Assembly (NCBI RefSeq): GCF_002813455.1
Contig: NZ_PHHE01000001.1
Location: 6,665,001 to 6,729,000 of the forward strand
Reading direction: 5' to 3'
Length of the DNA stretch: 64,000 nt
Source: Pseudomonas baetica
GTDB taxonomy: Bacteria; Pseudomonadota; Gammaproteobacteria; Pseudomonadales; Pseudomonadaceae
Position 1 is the stretch's first letter; each line of letters starts with the position of its first letter. The translations under genes and the position numbers were made by a program. The notes beneath the pieces are model-generated. The model ran no database searches and had not been told where the DNA came from. It saw only the letters and a list, made by a program, of their open reading frames with translations. This document shows positions 47,058 through 57,021 of the stretch, in pieces.

Positions 47058-47091
47058 GGAGGCTGATCCTGATTATATGTTGCCAGTGCCG

Positions 47092-47190
47092 GCCTCTTCG
47101 CGAGCAAGCCCGCTCCCACAGGTTTCTCGGTTGCTCACAAAAATCGTGTACACGCGAAAATTCTGTGGGAGCGGGCTTGCTCGCGAAGGC
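47092..47190. repeat. REPIN
   Basis: CCTCTTCGCGAGCAAGCCCG near 47093 and the inverted GGGAGCGGGCTTGCTCGCGA near 47168 between the sigma-54 activator and the yej operon. Confidence 0.9.
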
Positions 47191-47224
47191 CGCGCCGCGG
47201 TCCCAAGTCATGCGCAGATTATGC

Positions 47225-48799
47225 CTACCCCGGATGCGCCGCCGCCAACAGCTCTTTGGTATACGGATGCTGCGGCGAGTCAAACACCTCATGACTGGCG
47301 CCACGTTCGACCACTTTGCCGTCCTTGATCACGATCATGTCGTGAGCCAGTGCACGTACCACCGCCAGATCGTGACTGATAAACAAATAGGTCAGGCCAT
47401 GTTTTTCCTGAAGCTGGCGGAGCAGGGCGACCACTTGTTTCTGTACCGTGCGATCGAGTGCCGAGGTCGGTTCATCGAGCAGGATCAGCGCCGGTTTCAG
47501 CACCAGCGCGCGGGCGATGGCGATGCGCTGGCGTTGCCCGCCGGAAAACTCGTGGGGATAGCGATGTCGGCTCTGCGGGTCGAGACCGACCTCTTTGAGC
47601 ACACCGATCACTTGCTCGTCGCATTCGTCGGCAGTGGATTGGCAATGCACCTCCAGGCCTTCGCTGATGATCTGTGCCACCGACATTCGCGGGCTGAGGC
47701 TGCCGAACGGATCCTGAAACACTACCTGCATCTGCCGGCGCCAGGGTCGTAGTTGCTTCTGGTTGAGACCGTCGAGCGCTTCACCCTGAAAACGGATGCT
47801 GCCTTCGGAGTCGAGCAGGCGCAGGATCGCCTGACCCAGCGTCGACTTACCCGAGCCAGACTCACCGACGATGCCCAAAGTCTTGCCGCGCTGGATGTTC
47901 AGGCTGATGCCGTCGACCGCGCGCAGGTATTGCTTGCGCTGAAACAATCCTGCGCCGACGACAAACTCAACCTTCAGGTTTTCGACTTCGAGCACATTTT
48001 CGCGCTCATCCCGGGGCAGCGCTTCGCCTTCGGGTTCAGCGTTAAGCAGCACGCAGCTGTAAGGATGCTTCGGCTCGGTAAACAGGGTTTCGCAGGGTGC
48101 TTGCTCGACGATCTCACCCGCCTTCATCACACAGACGCGCTGGGCAATGCTGCGCACCAGATTAAGGTCGTGGCTGATCAGCAGCAGCGACATGCCCAAA
48201 CGTTGTTGCAGGGATTTGAGCAACAGCAAAATCTTGCGTTGCACGGTGACGTCGAGTGCCGTGGTCGGCTCGTCGGCGATCAACAACTCTGGCTCGCAAG
48301 CCAGGGCCATGGCGATCATTACCCGTTGCCGCTGTCCCCCGGACAGTTGATGCGGATAAGCCTTGAGACGCTCCTTGGGTTTCTGGATACCCACCAGTTC
48401 GAGCAGTTCGACAATGCGCTTTTGCGCGGCTTTGCCGCCGAGGCCGCGGTGCAGCAGCAGGGTTTCGCCAATCTGCTTTTCGATTGTGTGCAGCGGATTG
48501 AGCGAGGTCATCGGCTCCTGAAAGATCATCGCGATGCGGTTGCCCCGCAGTTCACGCAAGACCTTGGGGTCGGCGCCGAGCAGTTCCTGCCCGCGATAGC
48601 GAATGCTGCCGGTGGTTTGCGCTTCGCTGTCGGGGAGCAGTTGCAGAATCGAATGGGCCGTCACCGATTTGCCCGAGCCCGATTCGCCGACCAGCGCCAG
48701 GCACTCGCCGGGGCGAATGTCCAGGCACAGGTCGCGCACCACGTTCTGGCCATGGAAGGCAACGTTGAGATTACGGATTTCAATCAGGTTGTCAGTCAT
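47225..48799 (-). CDS. yejF: Peptide ABC transporter dual ATP-binding protein YejF
   Basis: A 524-aa protein with two nucleotide-binding domains in one chain. Both have Walker A ([13 protein letters not shown] and [13 protein letters not shown]), signatures ([15 protein letters not shown] and [15 protein letters not shown]) and Walker B ([12 protein letters not shown] and [12 protein letters not shown]). This fits YejF of the microcin C/oligopeptide transporter. Last gene of yejABEF; it is 9 bp after yejE. ATG at 48799 is preferred to the GTG two codons upstream. Confidence 0.95.
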   Translation of the reverse strand: MTDNLIEIRNLNVAFHGQNVVRDLCLDIRPGECLALVGESGSGKSVTAHSILQLLPDSEAQTTGSIRYRGQELLGADPKVLRELRGNRIAMIFQEPMTSLNPLHTIEKQIGETLLLHRGLGGKAAQKRIVELLELVGIQKPKERLKAYPHQLSGGQRQRVMIAMALACEPELLIADEPTTALDVTVQRKILLLLKSLQQRLGMSLLLISHDLNLVRSIAQRVCVMKAGEIVEQAPCETLFTEPKHPYSCVLLNAEPEGEALPRDERENVLEVENLKVEFVVGAGLFQRKQYLRAVDGISLNIQRGKTLGIVGESGSGKSTLGQAILRLLDSEGSIRFQGEALDGLNQKQLRPWRRQMQVVFQDPFGSLSPRMSVAQIISEGLEVHCQSTADECDEQVIGVLKEVGLDPQSRHRYPHEFSGGQRQRIAIARALVLKPALILLDEPTSALDRTVQKQVVALLRQLQEKHGLTYLFISHDLAVVRALAHDMIVIKDGKVVERGASHEVFDSPQHPYTKELLAAAHPG

Positions 48800-48808
48800 G
48801 GCCACGCT

Positions 48809-49831
48809 TCAGGATCGAGGGTCGAAGGCGTCACGCAACGCTTCGCCGATGAACACCAGTAAAGAAAGAATCAGCGCCAAAGTGAAAAACGCTGTCAGCC
48901 CAAGCCACGGTGCTTGCAGATTCTGCTTGCCCTGGCCGATCAGTTCGCCCAGCGAGGCACTGCCGGCCGGCATGCCGAAACCGAGGAAGTCCAATGCGGT
49001 GAGGGTGGAAATCGCCCCGGTCAGAATGAACGGCAGGTAGCTCAGCGTGGCGTTCATGGCGTTGGGCAGAATGTGCCGCACGATCACTTTGCGGTCAGTC
49101 AAACCCAATGCTCGCGCGGCTTTGACGTATTCCAGATTGCGCCCGCGCAGGAACTCGGCACGCACCACGTCGACCAGTGCCAGCCAGGAAAACAACGCCA
49201 TGATTCCCAGCAACCACCAGAAATTCGGCTCGACGAAACCGGAGAGGATGATCAGCAGGTACAGCACCGGCAACCCCGACCACACCTCAAGCAGGCGTTG
49301 CCCGATCAAATCGACCCAGCCGCCGTAGTATCCCTGTAACGCACCGGCGGCGATACCGATCAGGGCGCTGACAGCCGTCAGCATCAGGGCAAACAGAATT
49401 GACACCCGCGCGCCGAAAATCACCCGTGCCAGCACATCCCGCGACTGGTCGTCGGTGCCTAGCCAGTTGACTGCCGTGGGCGGACTCGGTGCCGGTTTGG
49501 TGAGGTCGTAATTCGGCGTGTCGTCGCTGAACGGAATCGGTGGAAACAGCAGCCAGCCGCCGTCCTTGCGGATCAGGTTCTGCACGTAGTCGCTGCGGTA
49601 GTCGGCCTGGAACGGTAGTTGTCCGCCGAATTCCTGCTCGGTGTAGCGCTTGAACACCGGGAAGTACCACTGGCCCTGATAGCTGACCAACAGCGGCTTG
49701 TCATTGGCGATCAACTCGCCACCCAACGTGAGGATAAACAGACCGATAAACAGCCACAGCGACCACCAGCCACGGCGGTTTTTCTTGAATCGCTCGAAGC
49801 GGCGACGGCCCAACGGCGAGAGCTTGAACAT
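48809..49831 (-). CDS. yejE: Peptide ABC transporter permease YejE
   Basis: A 340-aa permease with a cytoplasmic-to-periplasmic N-terminal region (RFKKNRRGWWSLWLFIGLFI) and the conserved TPPTAVNWLGTDDQSRDVLARVIFGAR-like segment of DppC/YejE. The EAA loop is EYVKAARALGLTDRKVIVRH. Its start overlaps yejB's stop by one base pair (A of ATG at 49831). It forms a permease heterodimer with YejB. Confidence 0.94.
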   Translation of the reverse strand: MFKLSPLGRRRFERFKKNRRGWWSLWLFIGLFILTLGGELIANDKPLLVSYQGQWYFPVFKRYTEQEFGGQLPFQADYRSDYVQNLIRKDGGWLLFPPIPFSDDTPNYDLTKPAPSPPTAVNWLGTDDQSRDVLARVIFGARVSILFALMLTAVSALIGIAAGALQGYYGGWVDLIGQRLLEVWSGLPVLYLLIILSGFVEPNFWWLLGIMALFSWLALVDVVRAEFLRGRNLEYVKAARALGLTDRKVIVRHILPNAMNATLSYLPFILTGAISTLTALDFLGFGMPAGSASLGELIGQGKQNLQAPWLGLTAFFTLALILSLLVFIGEALRDAFDPRS

Positions 49832-50892
49832 CAGGCGTTCCTCGCGGCGAAGTCGATGCGCGGATCGACCAGGGTGTAACAGAGGTCGCCGATCAGTTTT
49901 ATCAGCAGGCCGAACAGGGTGAAGATGAACAACGAGCCGAATACCACCGGGTAGTCCCGGGAGACGGCGGCTTCGTAGCTCATGCGGCCGAGGCCGTCGA
50001 GGGAGAAGATCACTTCGATCAGCAAGGAGCCGGCGAAGAACACGCTGATGAAGGCCTGGGGAATGCCCGAGACCACCAGCAGCATCGCATTGCGAAACAC
50101 ATGCCCGTAGAGCACGCGGCGTTCGCTCAGGCCTTTGGCCCGGGCAGTGACCACGTACTGGCGAGTGATTTCATTAAGGAACGAGTTCTTGGTCAGGATC
50201 GTCAGAGTCGCAAAACCACCGATGACCAGCGCCGTCACCGGCAACACCAGGTGCCAGAAATAGTCGGCGATCTTGCCGAGGGTCGACAGCGAGTCGAAGT
50301 TGTCCGACACCAGCCCACGCACCGGGAACCAGTTCAGCGACGTGCCGCCGGCGAACACCACGATCAGAAACATCGCAAACAGGAACGCCGGCATTGCGTA
50401 GCCGATGATGATCGCCGTGCTGCTCCAGATATCGAAATGACTGCCGTGGTGCACGGCTTTGCGGATGCCCAGCGGGATCGACACCAGGTAGGTGATCAGC
50501 GTCGCCCACAGTCCGAGTGAAATGGTCACCGGCATTTTTTCCAGGATCAGGTCAGTGACCGTGGCACCGCGAAAGAAGCTTTTGCCGAAGTCCAGTTGCG
50601 CATAGTTCTTGAGCATCAGCCACAGGCGCTCATGGGCGGGCTTGTCGAAGCCGTACTGTTTTTCGATGTCCTTGATCAATTGCGGATCGAGGCCCCGGCT
50701 GGCGCGAGAGGTGCCGCTCATGGTTTCGCTCGCGCCGCCGCCGACACTGGCGCCGCCGATGCCTTGCAAGTGCGCGATGGCCTGTTCGACCGGACCACCA
50801 GGCGCGGCTTGAATAATCACGAAATTGACCAGCAGGATGATCACCAGCGTCGGAATGATCAGCAGCAGACGCCGCAGTATGTAACCCCACAT
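49831..50892 (-). CDS. yejB: Peptide ABC transporter permease YejB
   Basis: A 353-aa permease starting [20 protein letters not shown] with the Gly/Ala-rich periplasmic insert typical of YejB ([20 protein letters not shown]), [20 protein letters not shown] near the C-terminus and EAA loop [20 protein letters not shown]. It overlaps both neighbours by a base or more, which shows an operon. Confidence 0.94.
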   Translation of the reverse strand: MWGYILRRLLLIIPTLVIILLVNFVIIQAAPGGPVEQAIAHLQGIGGASVGGGASETMSGTSRASRGLDPQLIKDIEKQYGFDKPAHERLWLMLKNYAQLDFGKSFFRGATVTDLILEKMPVTISLGLWATLITYLVSIPLGIRKAVHHGSHFDIWSSTAIIIGYAMPAFLFAMFLIVVFAGGTSLNWFPVRGLVSDNFDSLSTLGKIADYFWHLVLPVTALVIGGFATLTILTKNSFLNEITRQYVVTARAKGLSERRVLYGHVFRNAMLLVVSGIPQAFISVFFAGSLLIEVIFSLDGLGRMSYEAAVSRDYPVVFGSLFIFTLFGLLIKLIGDLCYTLVDPRIDFAARNA

Positions 50893-52760
50893 CAGTGCGG
50901 CCCTCCGGGTCTGCCGCGCGAGATCTTTTCAGCGGTCATCTGTTGATTGGTCAGCGGTGTGCGGCTGATTTCCCACCAGCTCTCGATTGCCTCGTCATTG
51001 CTCGCCTGCACCGACGGAATGCCGAAACGGTTCCACCAGACGGTTGAAGTGCCCGGCGGATAGTAGTTGGGGATCCAGTAGTAGTTCCATTGCAGTACGC
51101 GGTCCAGCGCATGGGCGTAGTGCAGCATGTCGGACTGCGTCGAGGCGCGGATCAGGCCGTTGATCAAGGTGTCGACCGCCGGATTTTTCAACACCATGTA
51201 GTTGTTGGCCCCCGGATCGTTGGCCGACGCTGAACCGAAGTAGTTGAGCAACTCGCCACCCGGAGAAGTGGTGACGGGGTAGCCGGTGACGATCATGTCG
51301 TAATCGCGGCTCATCAGGCGATTGACGTATTGCGAGGAGTCGATGCGGCGGATATTCAACTCGATGCCGATCTGTTTCAGCGTGCGCTTGTATGGCAGCA
51401 GCAGGCGATCCAGGCCGTTCTGGCTGACCAGAAAGGTAAATCTCAGTGGCTCGGCTTCGGCGTTTACCAGTTGATCACCCTTGGGTTTCCAGCCGGCCTG
51501 CTCAAGCAGCTCAAGGGCTTGCAACTGCTTGTCGCGGATCAGGCCGCTGCCATCGGTTTTTGGCGCTTCGAAAACTTTTGTGAAAACTTCGTCGGGAACC
51601 TGTCCGCGCAGCGGCTCAAGGATTTTCAACTCTTGCGCATCGGGCAGTTCCCGAGCCTCGAGTTCGGTATTGGAAAAGTAGCTTTGCTGGCGGATGTACA
51701 GGTTGCGCATCATCTGCCGGTTGCTCCACTCGAAATCCCACAGCATGGCCAGCGCCTGGCGCACACGCCGATCCTGGAACATCGGCTTTTGCAGGTTGAA
51801 CACAAAACCCTGGGCGGACTGCGGGGCCTCAGTCGCCAGGTGGGCCTTTTGCAGGCGTCCGTCGCTAAGGGCAGGGCTGTCGTAGCCGATGGAATAACCG
51901 GTGGCGGAGAACTCACGGTTGTAATCGTAGGCGCCCCCGCGCAGCACTTGGCGCGCAACGTCGGTGTCGCCGAAATACTCGATGCTGAAGTGGTCGAAAT
52001 TGTACAGGCCGCGACTGACCGGCAGATCTTTGCCCCACCAGTCGGGATTGCGTTCGAACGTGATGCTGCGCCCCGAATCGACTTTGCCGACGCGATAGGG
52101 GCCGCTGCCCAAGGGCGGCTCGTAACCACCGCCGCCGGCGAAGTCGCGACTCTTCCACCAATGTTCGGGGAACACCGGCAGGGTCGCGATATCCAGTGGC
52201 AGGGTGCGGTTTTCGTTGCTCTTGAAGTCGAAGCGCACGGTCAATGGCGCTTCCACTTCGACGCCTTTGACGTCGGCGAACTGAGTGCGATAACGCAGGC
52301 TGCCCTGGGTCATCAACAGATCGTAGGTGTAGCGCACATCTTCAGCGGTGATCGGTTTGCCGTCAGCGAAACGCGCCTTGGGATTGATGAAGAAGCGCAG
52401 CGACAGGCCGTCGTCCGAGCGTTCCATCTTTTGCGCGACCAGACCGTAAACGGTATAGGGCTCATCCATCGAACGCTGGGCCAGCGGCGAATACAGCAAG
52501 CCGTCAACCTGGGTGACGCCGATGCCTTTATCTATATAAGGAAGGATGTGGTCGAAGTGACCGATTTCGATCGCCGAGCGGCGCATCGTTCCGCCCTTGG
52601 GGGCCTGCGGGTTGGCGTAGTCGAAGTGACTGAAGCCTGCGGGGTACTTGGCGGGTTCGCCATACACGGTCAACGCATGTTGCGCTGCAGCGTTCACACC
52701 GGCGGCGCCCGACAGCAGGGCGAGGGCGGTGAGCATCAATGTGGGGAAAACCAGTCGCAT
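50892..52760 (-). CDS. yejA: Peptide ABC transporter substrate-binding protein YejA
   Basis: A 622-aa SBP_bac_5 protein with signal peptide [20 protein letters not shown] (mature start [10 protein letters not shown]). [20 protein letters not shown] and [20 protein letters not shown] are YejA motifs. It captures short peptides for the YejBEF transporter; the family also takes up microcin C. It is the first gene of the operon and shares its last base with yejB's start. Confidence 0.93.
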   Translation of the reverse strand: MRLVFPTLMLTALALLSGAAGVNAAAQHALTVYGEPAKYPAGFSHFDYANPQAPKGGTMRRSAIEIGHFDHILPYIDKGIGVTQVDGLLYSPLAQRSMDEPYTVYGLVAQKMERSDDGLSLRFFINPKARFADGKPITAEDVRYTYDLLMTQGSLRYRTQFADVKGVEVEAPLTVRFDFKSNENRTLPLDIATLPVFPEHWWKSRDFAGGGGYEPPLGSGPYRVGKVDSGRSITFERNPDWWGKDLPVSRGLYNFDHFSIEYFGDTDVARQVLRGGAYDYNREFSATGYSIGYDSPALSDGRLQKAHLATEAPQSAQGFVFNLQKPMFQDRRVRQALAMLWDFEWSNRQMMRNLYIRQQSYFSNTELEARELPDAQELKILEPLRGQVPDEVFTKVFEAPKTDGSGLIRDKQLQALELLEQAGWKPKGDQLVNAEAEPLRFTFLVSQNGLDRLLLPYKRTLKQIGIELNIRRIDSSQYVNRLMSRDYDMIVTGYPVTTSPGGELLNYFGSASANDPGANNYMVLKNPAVDTLINGLIRASTQSDMLHYAHALDRVLQWNYYWIPNYYPPGTSTVWWNRFGIPSVQASNDEAIESWWEISRTPLTNQQMTAEKISRGRPGGPH

Positions 52761-52846
52761 TGTCAGCCTTGGAACCGGGTAATCGATAAGCGCAAGTTGT
52801 ACGCGAGAGGCGCGTCAGTCGCCAGCCGTATGTGTAACTGAAACAC

Positions 52847-52872
52847 AACGGCCCACCATAAGGCGGGCCGTT
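52847..52872 (-). terminator. Terminator-like hairpin after parvulin gene
   Basis: AACGGCCC (52847-52854) pairs with GGGCCGTT (52865-52872). It lies 22 bp past the parvulin stop, before yejA. The following run GTGTTTCA is only weakly U-rich, so it may be inefficient. Confidence 0.45.
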
Positions 52873-52893
52873 GGACAGCAATCAGGCGACGGA

Positions 52894-53175
52894 TCAGTCC
52901 TGACGGCTGGTGACTTCCAGCAGGTGATAACCGAACTGGGTCTTCACCGGGCCTTGCACGACGTTGATCGGCGCGCTGAAAACCACGGTGTCGAATTCCT
53001 TGACCATCTGGCCAGGACCGAACGAGCCCAGATCACCGCCCTGACGGCTGGACGGGCAGGTGGAGTTGGCCTTGGCGACTTCGGCGAAATCAGCGCCGCC
53101 TTCGATCTGGGCCTTGAGTTCGTTGCACTTGTCTTCGCTGGAAACCAGGATGTGGCGGGCAGTGGCTTTAGCCAT
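52894..53175 (-). CDS. ppiC: Parvulin-type peptidyl-prolyl isomerase (PpiC)
   Basis: A 93-aa single-domain rotamase starting MAKATARHILVSSEDKCNEL, with NSTCPSSRQGGDLGSFGPGQ and GPVKTQFGYHLLEVTSRQD. Length and sequence match the E. coli PpiC class more closely than the first parvulin. ATG at 53175 is preceded by GAGAG. It probably forms a single-gene unit. Confidence 0.94.
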   Translation of the reverse strand: MAKATARHILVSSEDKCNELKAQIEGGADFAEVAKANSTCPSSRQGGDLGSFGPGQMVKEFDTVVFSAPINVVQGPVKTQFGYHLLEVTSRQD

Positions 53176-53273
53176 GATGAAACTCTCCAATCTATTTCAG
53201 TAAAGTGCGGAGCCTACCGGATTCAGTGGGCGAATTCTCGGCAAAGTTCCGTTCGGTCGCTTCGAAGGTTTGT

Positions 53274-54137
53274 TCATAGATAAGCTGCCTGCAAGCGGGC
53301 GGCGTGCTCGACATAGAGCTCGATCGGGTCGAGATGGGCGGAACTCTTGCCGGCAGTACGACGCAGGCTGCCCAGATGGTCGAACGGATAGTCGGAGCGA
53401 ATCACTGTGCCCAGGTGCGAGCTGAAACGGCCGACGAAGCCGTCATTGTGTTGCGCTTCGGTGGTGAAAAAAGCCGCCAGCCCCTGACACGCCTTCTGGA
53501 TCGGATCGAGTGTTTGAGTGGTCTGCAGCGTGCCGCTCCAAGAGTAATAATAGACACCGTTGACTTCCCCGGCCCCGTTCCCGCCCCATGTGTCGGGCAA
53601 TCCCTGCGGATATTTGTCGTTGAATTCGCCCACACCCTCGGTCGTCAATGCATTGAGTGCTGCCAGCGCATTTTGCGGCAAGGTCAGGTTGCCGCTGAGC
53701 AATGACAGAAAGTCGGAGAAGCGTGTTGCGACATTCTGCGCAACTACCTCTGGCAGGCGCCCGGGAATCAGCGCCTTGCGCAGGAAGTCCGCCAGCTCCG
53801 AGCCGTGGTTCGGACCGCTGACCGAAGTCACCGAGGCCACTGCGTGTGGTGCAAGCGCCGCCGCAAATCGAGCGGCCAATGCGCCTTGGCTGTGACCAAT
53901 GAGATTGACTTTACTGGCGCCTGTGCCCTGCAGTACGCGATCAATCTGGGCGAGCAACTGTTCGCCCCGTACTTCATTGCTGTGGGTGGCCGAGAGGTGC
54001 GGTACAAACACTCGGTTGCCAGCGGTTTTCAACGCGTCCTTGACGTCTTGAAAAAGTTCGAAGCTGCCGATGCGTTCGAAGCCGAACAGGCCATGTACCA
54101 ACAGGATGGGATAACGAGTTGTAGCATTCCGTTGCAT
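53274..54137 (-). CDS. Lipase-like alpha/beta hydrolase
   Basis: A 287-aa hydrolase with the nucleophile elbow GHSQG (KVNLIGHSQGALAARFAAAL), oxyanion-hole HGLFGF and acidic/His residues likely in the C-terminal region (SHLGTVIRSDYPFDHLGSLR). The sequence resembles the true lipases of Pseudomonas (PILLVHGLFGFERIG), but the N-terminus MQRNATTRYPILLVHG lacks a signal peptide. Secretion of the LipA class needs a foldase (lipH/lif), which is absent here. Probably an intracellular or type-I secreted triacylglycerol lipase. ATG at 54137 follows AAAGGTAA. Confidence 0.85.
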   Translation of the reverse strand: MQRNATTRYPILLVHGLFGFERIGSFELFQDVKDALKTAGNRVFVPHLSATHSNEVRGEQLLAQIDRVLQGTGASKVNLIGHSQGALAARFAAALAPHAVASVTSVSGPNHGSELADFLRKALIPGRLPEVVAQNVATRFSDFLSLLSGNLTLPQNALAALNALTTEGVGEFNDKYPQGLPDTWGGNGAGEVNGVYYYSWSGTLQTTQTLDPIQKACQGLAAFFTTEAQHNDGFVGRFSSHLGTVIRSDYPFDHLGSLRRTAGKSSAHLDPIELYVEHAARLQAAYL

Positions 54138-54473
54138 GTTCTTACCTTTTTCGCAGAAGTTCGTCGGAGAAATCTGTTGGGCACTCTAAAACACTCATCT
54201 CGTTGAAGATGTACGAAGAGGCTTCACAGGGCAGTGGAATCCGCATTAGGGCTTGTAGGGGATTTCCGATATTTGCGAAATACGAATCGGAACTTCTGGA
54301 CGTCCGCAGCTTGAATGCATGGTTTTTCGTGCCACTTGCCTACTTGAACAGATGCTTTTGCCGCGTGCCTGCGGTGCATCGAACTGACATCGATATCGCG
54401 AAGAGTGGCGTTCAATGGGCATTGCCGACGTCGTCAATGAAGACGGCGCCTTATCCAAGGAATGGAACCACTC
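54138..54473. other. Intergenic region, no gene seen
   Basis: Between the divergent lipase gene and the three-repeat gene, 336 bp contain only short frames without ribosome sites. A direct biological role is not visible; promoters for both sides should lie here. Confidence 0.45.
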
Positions 54474-55553
54474 ATGACCTCTCATGAAATCGAATCCCGC
54501 TACCGCACCTGCCATCCCGTCAACCTGTGTGTGTCAGCCGATCTGCTGCCCGCCGCCACCCTCGACGCCCTTGAAGGAAGTGTCCTTGATCCTTCCCTGA
54601 GCAAAGTCGTGGTTCGCGTGGCGCCTTACACAGACATGGCGTGTGGCGATCAGTTGATACTCCGATGGGACGGCCTGGATATCGAAGGCTTTTCGTATCA
54701 GTACGAGAGTGTCCGATACGTCAGCGAGGCTCAGGTTGGCAAAGACGTCATATTCGTGATCAAAGGCCTGCACGTTGCTGCTCTGGATGGTGGTTCGCTC
54801 CAGCTCTACTGGATGCTTGTCAGTACTCGATGGCCGGAGCCGATACCGTCTGTTCGCCAGCAACTGACTGTCGGGGATGCCCGGATCCAGCTTCGCGCGC
54901 CACAGGTTGAAAGCGTGATGAGTGGCGCACTGAATCCGGACACGGTGGTCGAGGGCGCGCTGGTCACGCTTCAGCCATACGCCCGCATGGCGCCAGGAGA
55001 CAAGGTGTCGCTGTTTTGGCGAGGAGAAACATCGCCCGTGTCTTTCAATGACACGTTGAGGGTTGAAGCCTTTGCCGTTGGCGAAGTGCTGTCATTCTGG
55101 ATCGATCCGCTGTGTATCGTTGCCCATCTAGGCGGCGAGGTGAGCGTAAGTTATCGAGTCGAAAAAACATCCGGAACGCTTGAGGAATCCGAGGTGTCGA
55201 GGATTCTCGTTGGTCCGGTCCTGCGCGAGGAACCAGGCGCACCCGAGGTACTTGAAGCGGCGGATGGCGTGCTGTCGGTGGCGGACGCGATCGATGGGGT
55301 GACCATCGTGATCGGCAATGTACAGGCGCAAGAAGGGGAGCTGATTTATCTCAAGTGTGACGGTGAGCTTTTCAATCACCGGGACGACCGGGAAATCACC
55401 CGTGACACGGCTGGCCAGCCGCTGGTATTCATCGTGCCTCACCGATTCTGGCGTGAACATCTGAGCTCAACGATACGCGTGAGTTATACGGTGGAGCGTT
55501 TGGACGATGTCAGTCAGACGTCTGCGGTAACGCTGGTACGCGTAGACGGCTGA
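54474..55553 (+). CDS. Unrecognised protein of three beta-rich repeats
   Basis: A 359-aa protein made of three similar segments of about 115 residues, each with a DxLxLxW-type hydrophobic pattern and a final beta pair: VRVAPYTDMACGDQLILRWD, LQPYARMAPGDKVSLFWRGE and NVQAQEGELIYLKCDG followed by SYQYESVRYVSE, FNDTLRVEAFAV and NHRDDREITRDT. The pattern 'Y..M.PGD.V.L.W' suggests Ig-like folds, as in surface or adhesin-associated proteins. There is no signal peptide. ATG at 54474 has AAGGA about 12 bp upstream. Function unknown. Confidence 0.68.
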   Translation: MTSHEIESRYRTCHPVNLCVSADLLPAATLDALEGSVLDPSLSKVVVRVAPYTDMACGDQLILRWDGLDIEGFSYQYESVRYVSEAQVGKDVIFVIKGLHVAALDGGSLQLYWMLVSTRWPEPIPSVRQQLTVGDARIQLRAPQVESVMSGALNPDTVVEGALVTLQPYARMAPGDKVSLFWRGETSPVSFNDTLRVEAFAVGEVLSFWIDPLCIVAHLGGEVSVSYRVEKTSGTLEESEVSRILVGPVLREEPGAPEVLEAADGVLSVADAIDGVTIVIGNVQAQEGELIYLKCDGELFNHRDDREITRDTAGQPLVFIVPHRFWREHLSSTIRVSYTVERLDDVSQTSAVTLVRVDG

Positions 55554-55564
55554 TAACCCCATGT

Positions 55565-55598
55565 CCGTCCTCCGGTTTTGAATGATGCCGGAGGACGG
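55565..55598. terminator. Bidirectional hairpin between convergent genes
   Basis: CCGTCCTCCGG (55565-55575) pairs perfectly with CCGGAGGACGG (55588-55598). It separates the stops of the three-repeat gene and the DAHP synthase gene. The U-run is weak, but position supports a terminator. Confidence 0.6.
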
Positions 55599-55607
55599 CT
55601 GGTGGCG

Positions 55608-56684
55608 TCAGCCCTGTACGTTTGCGGCGAGGCGCTGCGCCGCATCCAGAAGCAAGCGCTCCGTTGCGTTGAAGCCAAGGCAGCCATCGGTCACCGAAAC
55701 TCCGTAGCGCAGTGAAGCGCTCAAAGGCTGGCAGCCCTCGAACAGGTGGGACTCCAGCATCATGCCGATCAGCGAGCGATCGCCGCGCAAGCGTTGTTCG
55801 AGTACATCGTTGAAGACTGCAGGCTGGCGCAGGGGATCCTTGCCACTGTTGGCGTGGCTGCAATCGACCATGATTCGGCCCGGTATTTTCAAACGGATGA
55901 GATCGGCGTGAATCCGTTGGACGCTGACGCGATCGTAATTGGGCCCCTGATGACCGCCGCGCAATACCAGATGGGTGTCCGGATTGCCGGGAGTTTGAAT
56001 GATCGCCGGATGGCCCTGGCTGTCGACGCCAAAGTGACGGTGCGGGTGGGCTGCCGAGCGCATGGCATCAGCAGCAATGGCGACACCGCCGTCGGTACCG
56101 TTTTTGAAACCGACCGGCATGCTCAGGCCGCTGGCCATTTCACGATGGATCTGCGATTCGGTTGTCCTTGCACCGATGGCCACCCAGGTCAACAGGTCGT
56201 CGAAGTAGCCGGCCGCCATGGGTTGCAACAATTCGGTAGCTACCGGCAAGCCAAGGCTGATCATTTCCAGCATCAGTTCGCGCGACAGCGTCAGGCCTGC
56301 GCCCATGTCATCACTGCCATCCAGATGCGGGTCATACGCCAGGCCTTTCCAGCCGACGGTGGTTCGTGGTTTTTCGACATAGGCGCGCATCACCAGGAGC
56401 ATTTCGTTGCTGACCTGCTCGGCGAGGCGGGCGAGTTTTTCAGCGTATTCGCGGGCGGATTGCGCATCGTGGATCGAACAGGGGCCGACGATCACCAGCA
56501 GACGCTGGTCTTCGCCATTGAGAATCGCGCGGACCGCCTGGCGGTGGGCGGCGATCTGATGACTCAAGGCATTGGTCAAAGGCAATTGCTGCTTGAGTTG
56601 CAACGAGCTGGGTAGACGCAATGTCAGTGCTTCGTTGGCGCAGTCACGGGTGGTCAGTGGCAGAGCAGAAACGGACGAGTTCAT
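55608..56684 (-). CDS. Phospho-2-dehydro-3-deoxyheptonate (DAHP) synthase
   Basis: A 358-aa class I DAHP synthase, the first enzyme of aromatic amino-acid synthesis: phosphoenolpyruvate plus erythrose-4-phosphate gives DAHP. Motifs: LLVIVGPCSIHDAQSAREYA, MRAYVEKPRTTVGWKGLAYD, GARTTESQIHREMASGLSMP, GFKNGTDGGVAIAADAM and IMVDCSHANSGKD. Metal ligands Cys, His, Glu and Asp are present. It sits at the end of a minus-strand transcript that first carries two aromatic-rich leader peptides and a terminator. Feedback specificity cannot be read from sequence. Confidence 0.95.
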   Translation of the reverse strand: MNSSVSALPLTTRDCANEALTLRLPSSLQLKQQLPLTNALSHQIAAHRQAVRAILNGEDQRLLVIVGPCSIHDAQSAREYAEKLARLAEQVSNEMLLVMRAYVEKPRTTVGWKGLAYDPHLDGSDDMGAGLTLSRELMLEMISLGLPVATELLQPMAAGYFDDLLTWVAIGARTTESQIHREMASGLSMPVGFKNGTDGGVAIAADAMRSAAHPHRHFGVDSQGHPAIIQTPGNPDTHLVLRGGHQGPNYDRVSVQRIHADLIRLKIPGRIMVDCSHANSGKDPLRQPAVFNDVLEQRLRGDRSLIGMMLESHLFEGCQPLSASLRYGVSVTDGCLGFNATERLLLDAAQRLAANVQG

Positions 56685-56732
56685 ATTCGGTCTTCCTGGG
56701 CTGGCGGCGGGTACTTCCCGCTCATTCGGCCG

Positions 56733-56885
56733 CTATTGGGATGTTCGACAATTTGCCGTATTGGCTGCGTGTGTGCGTTTGCCACCTGTGGGTGACCGAT
56801 CGGAGGCGGCAGGCTGTCCCGAGCGGAGGCTGGTAAATCGCCAGGCGGTAAAAGTGTCGTAACGGTAATAAGTGGCGTAGTTCAT
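56733..56885 (-). CDS. Second aromatic-rich leader peptide
   Basis: A 50-aa frame starting MNYATYYRYDTFTAWRFTSL with a GAGG ribosome site 9 bp upstream. The first sixteen residues hold four Tyr, two Phe and one Trp, far above average. It lies between the attenuator hairpin and the DAHP synthase gene (start 56684), 48 bp upstream of it. It may be a translated leader whose progress changes mRNA structure near the synthase start. It could also be an ordinary small protein. Confidence 0.62.
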   Translation of the reverse strand: MNYATYYRYDTFTAWRFTSLRSGQPAASDRSPTGGKRTHAANTANCRTSQ

Positions 56886-56935
56886 TTCGTGATTCCTCAA
56901 AGTGTCTGGTGTCTTGCTGAAAAGTCTGGAGCCTG

Positions 56936-56972
56936 AAAAAACAAAACCCCCGGTCGGGAGGCCGACCGGGGG
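56936..56972 (-). terminator. Attenuator-type intrinsic terminator
   Basis: On the minus strand CCCCCGGTCGG and CCGACCGGGGG form an 11-bp stem with a 4-nt loop, followed by TTTTGTTTTTT. It lies 50 bp after the first leader peptide and before the second leader and DAHP synthase, so it can stop transcription before the gene. Confidence 0.9.
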
Positions 56973-57021
56973 TTGAGAATTCTCTGGTAGGCGACCCGTT
57001 ATCATGGCCGCCGTTTGGGTA

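Noticed and set aside
51330..52841. 503-residue + strand frame across yejA
   Set aside because: Antisense to YejA, which has a signal peptide and family motifs; the + frame lacks any domain.
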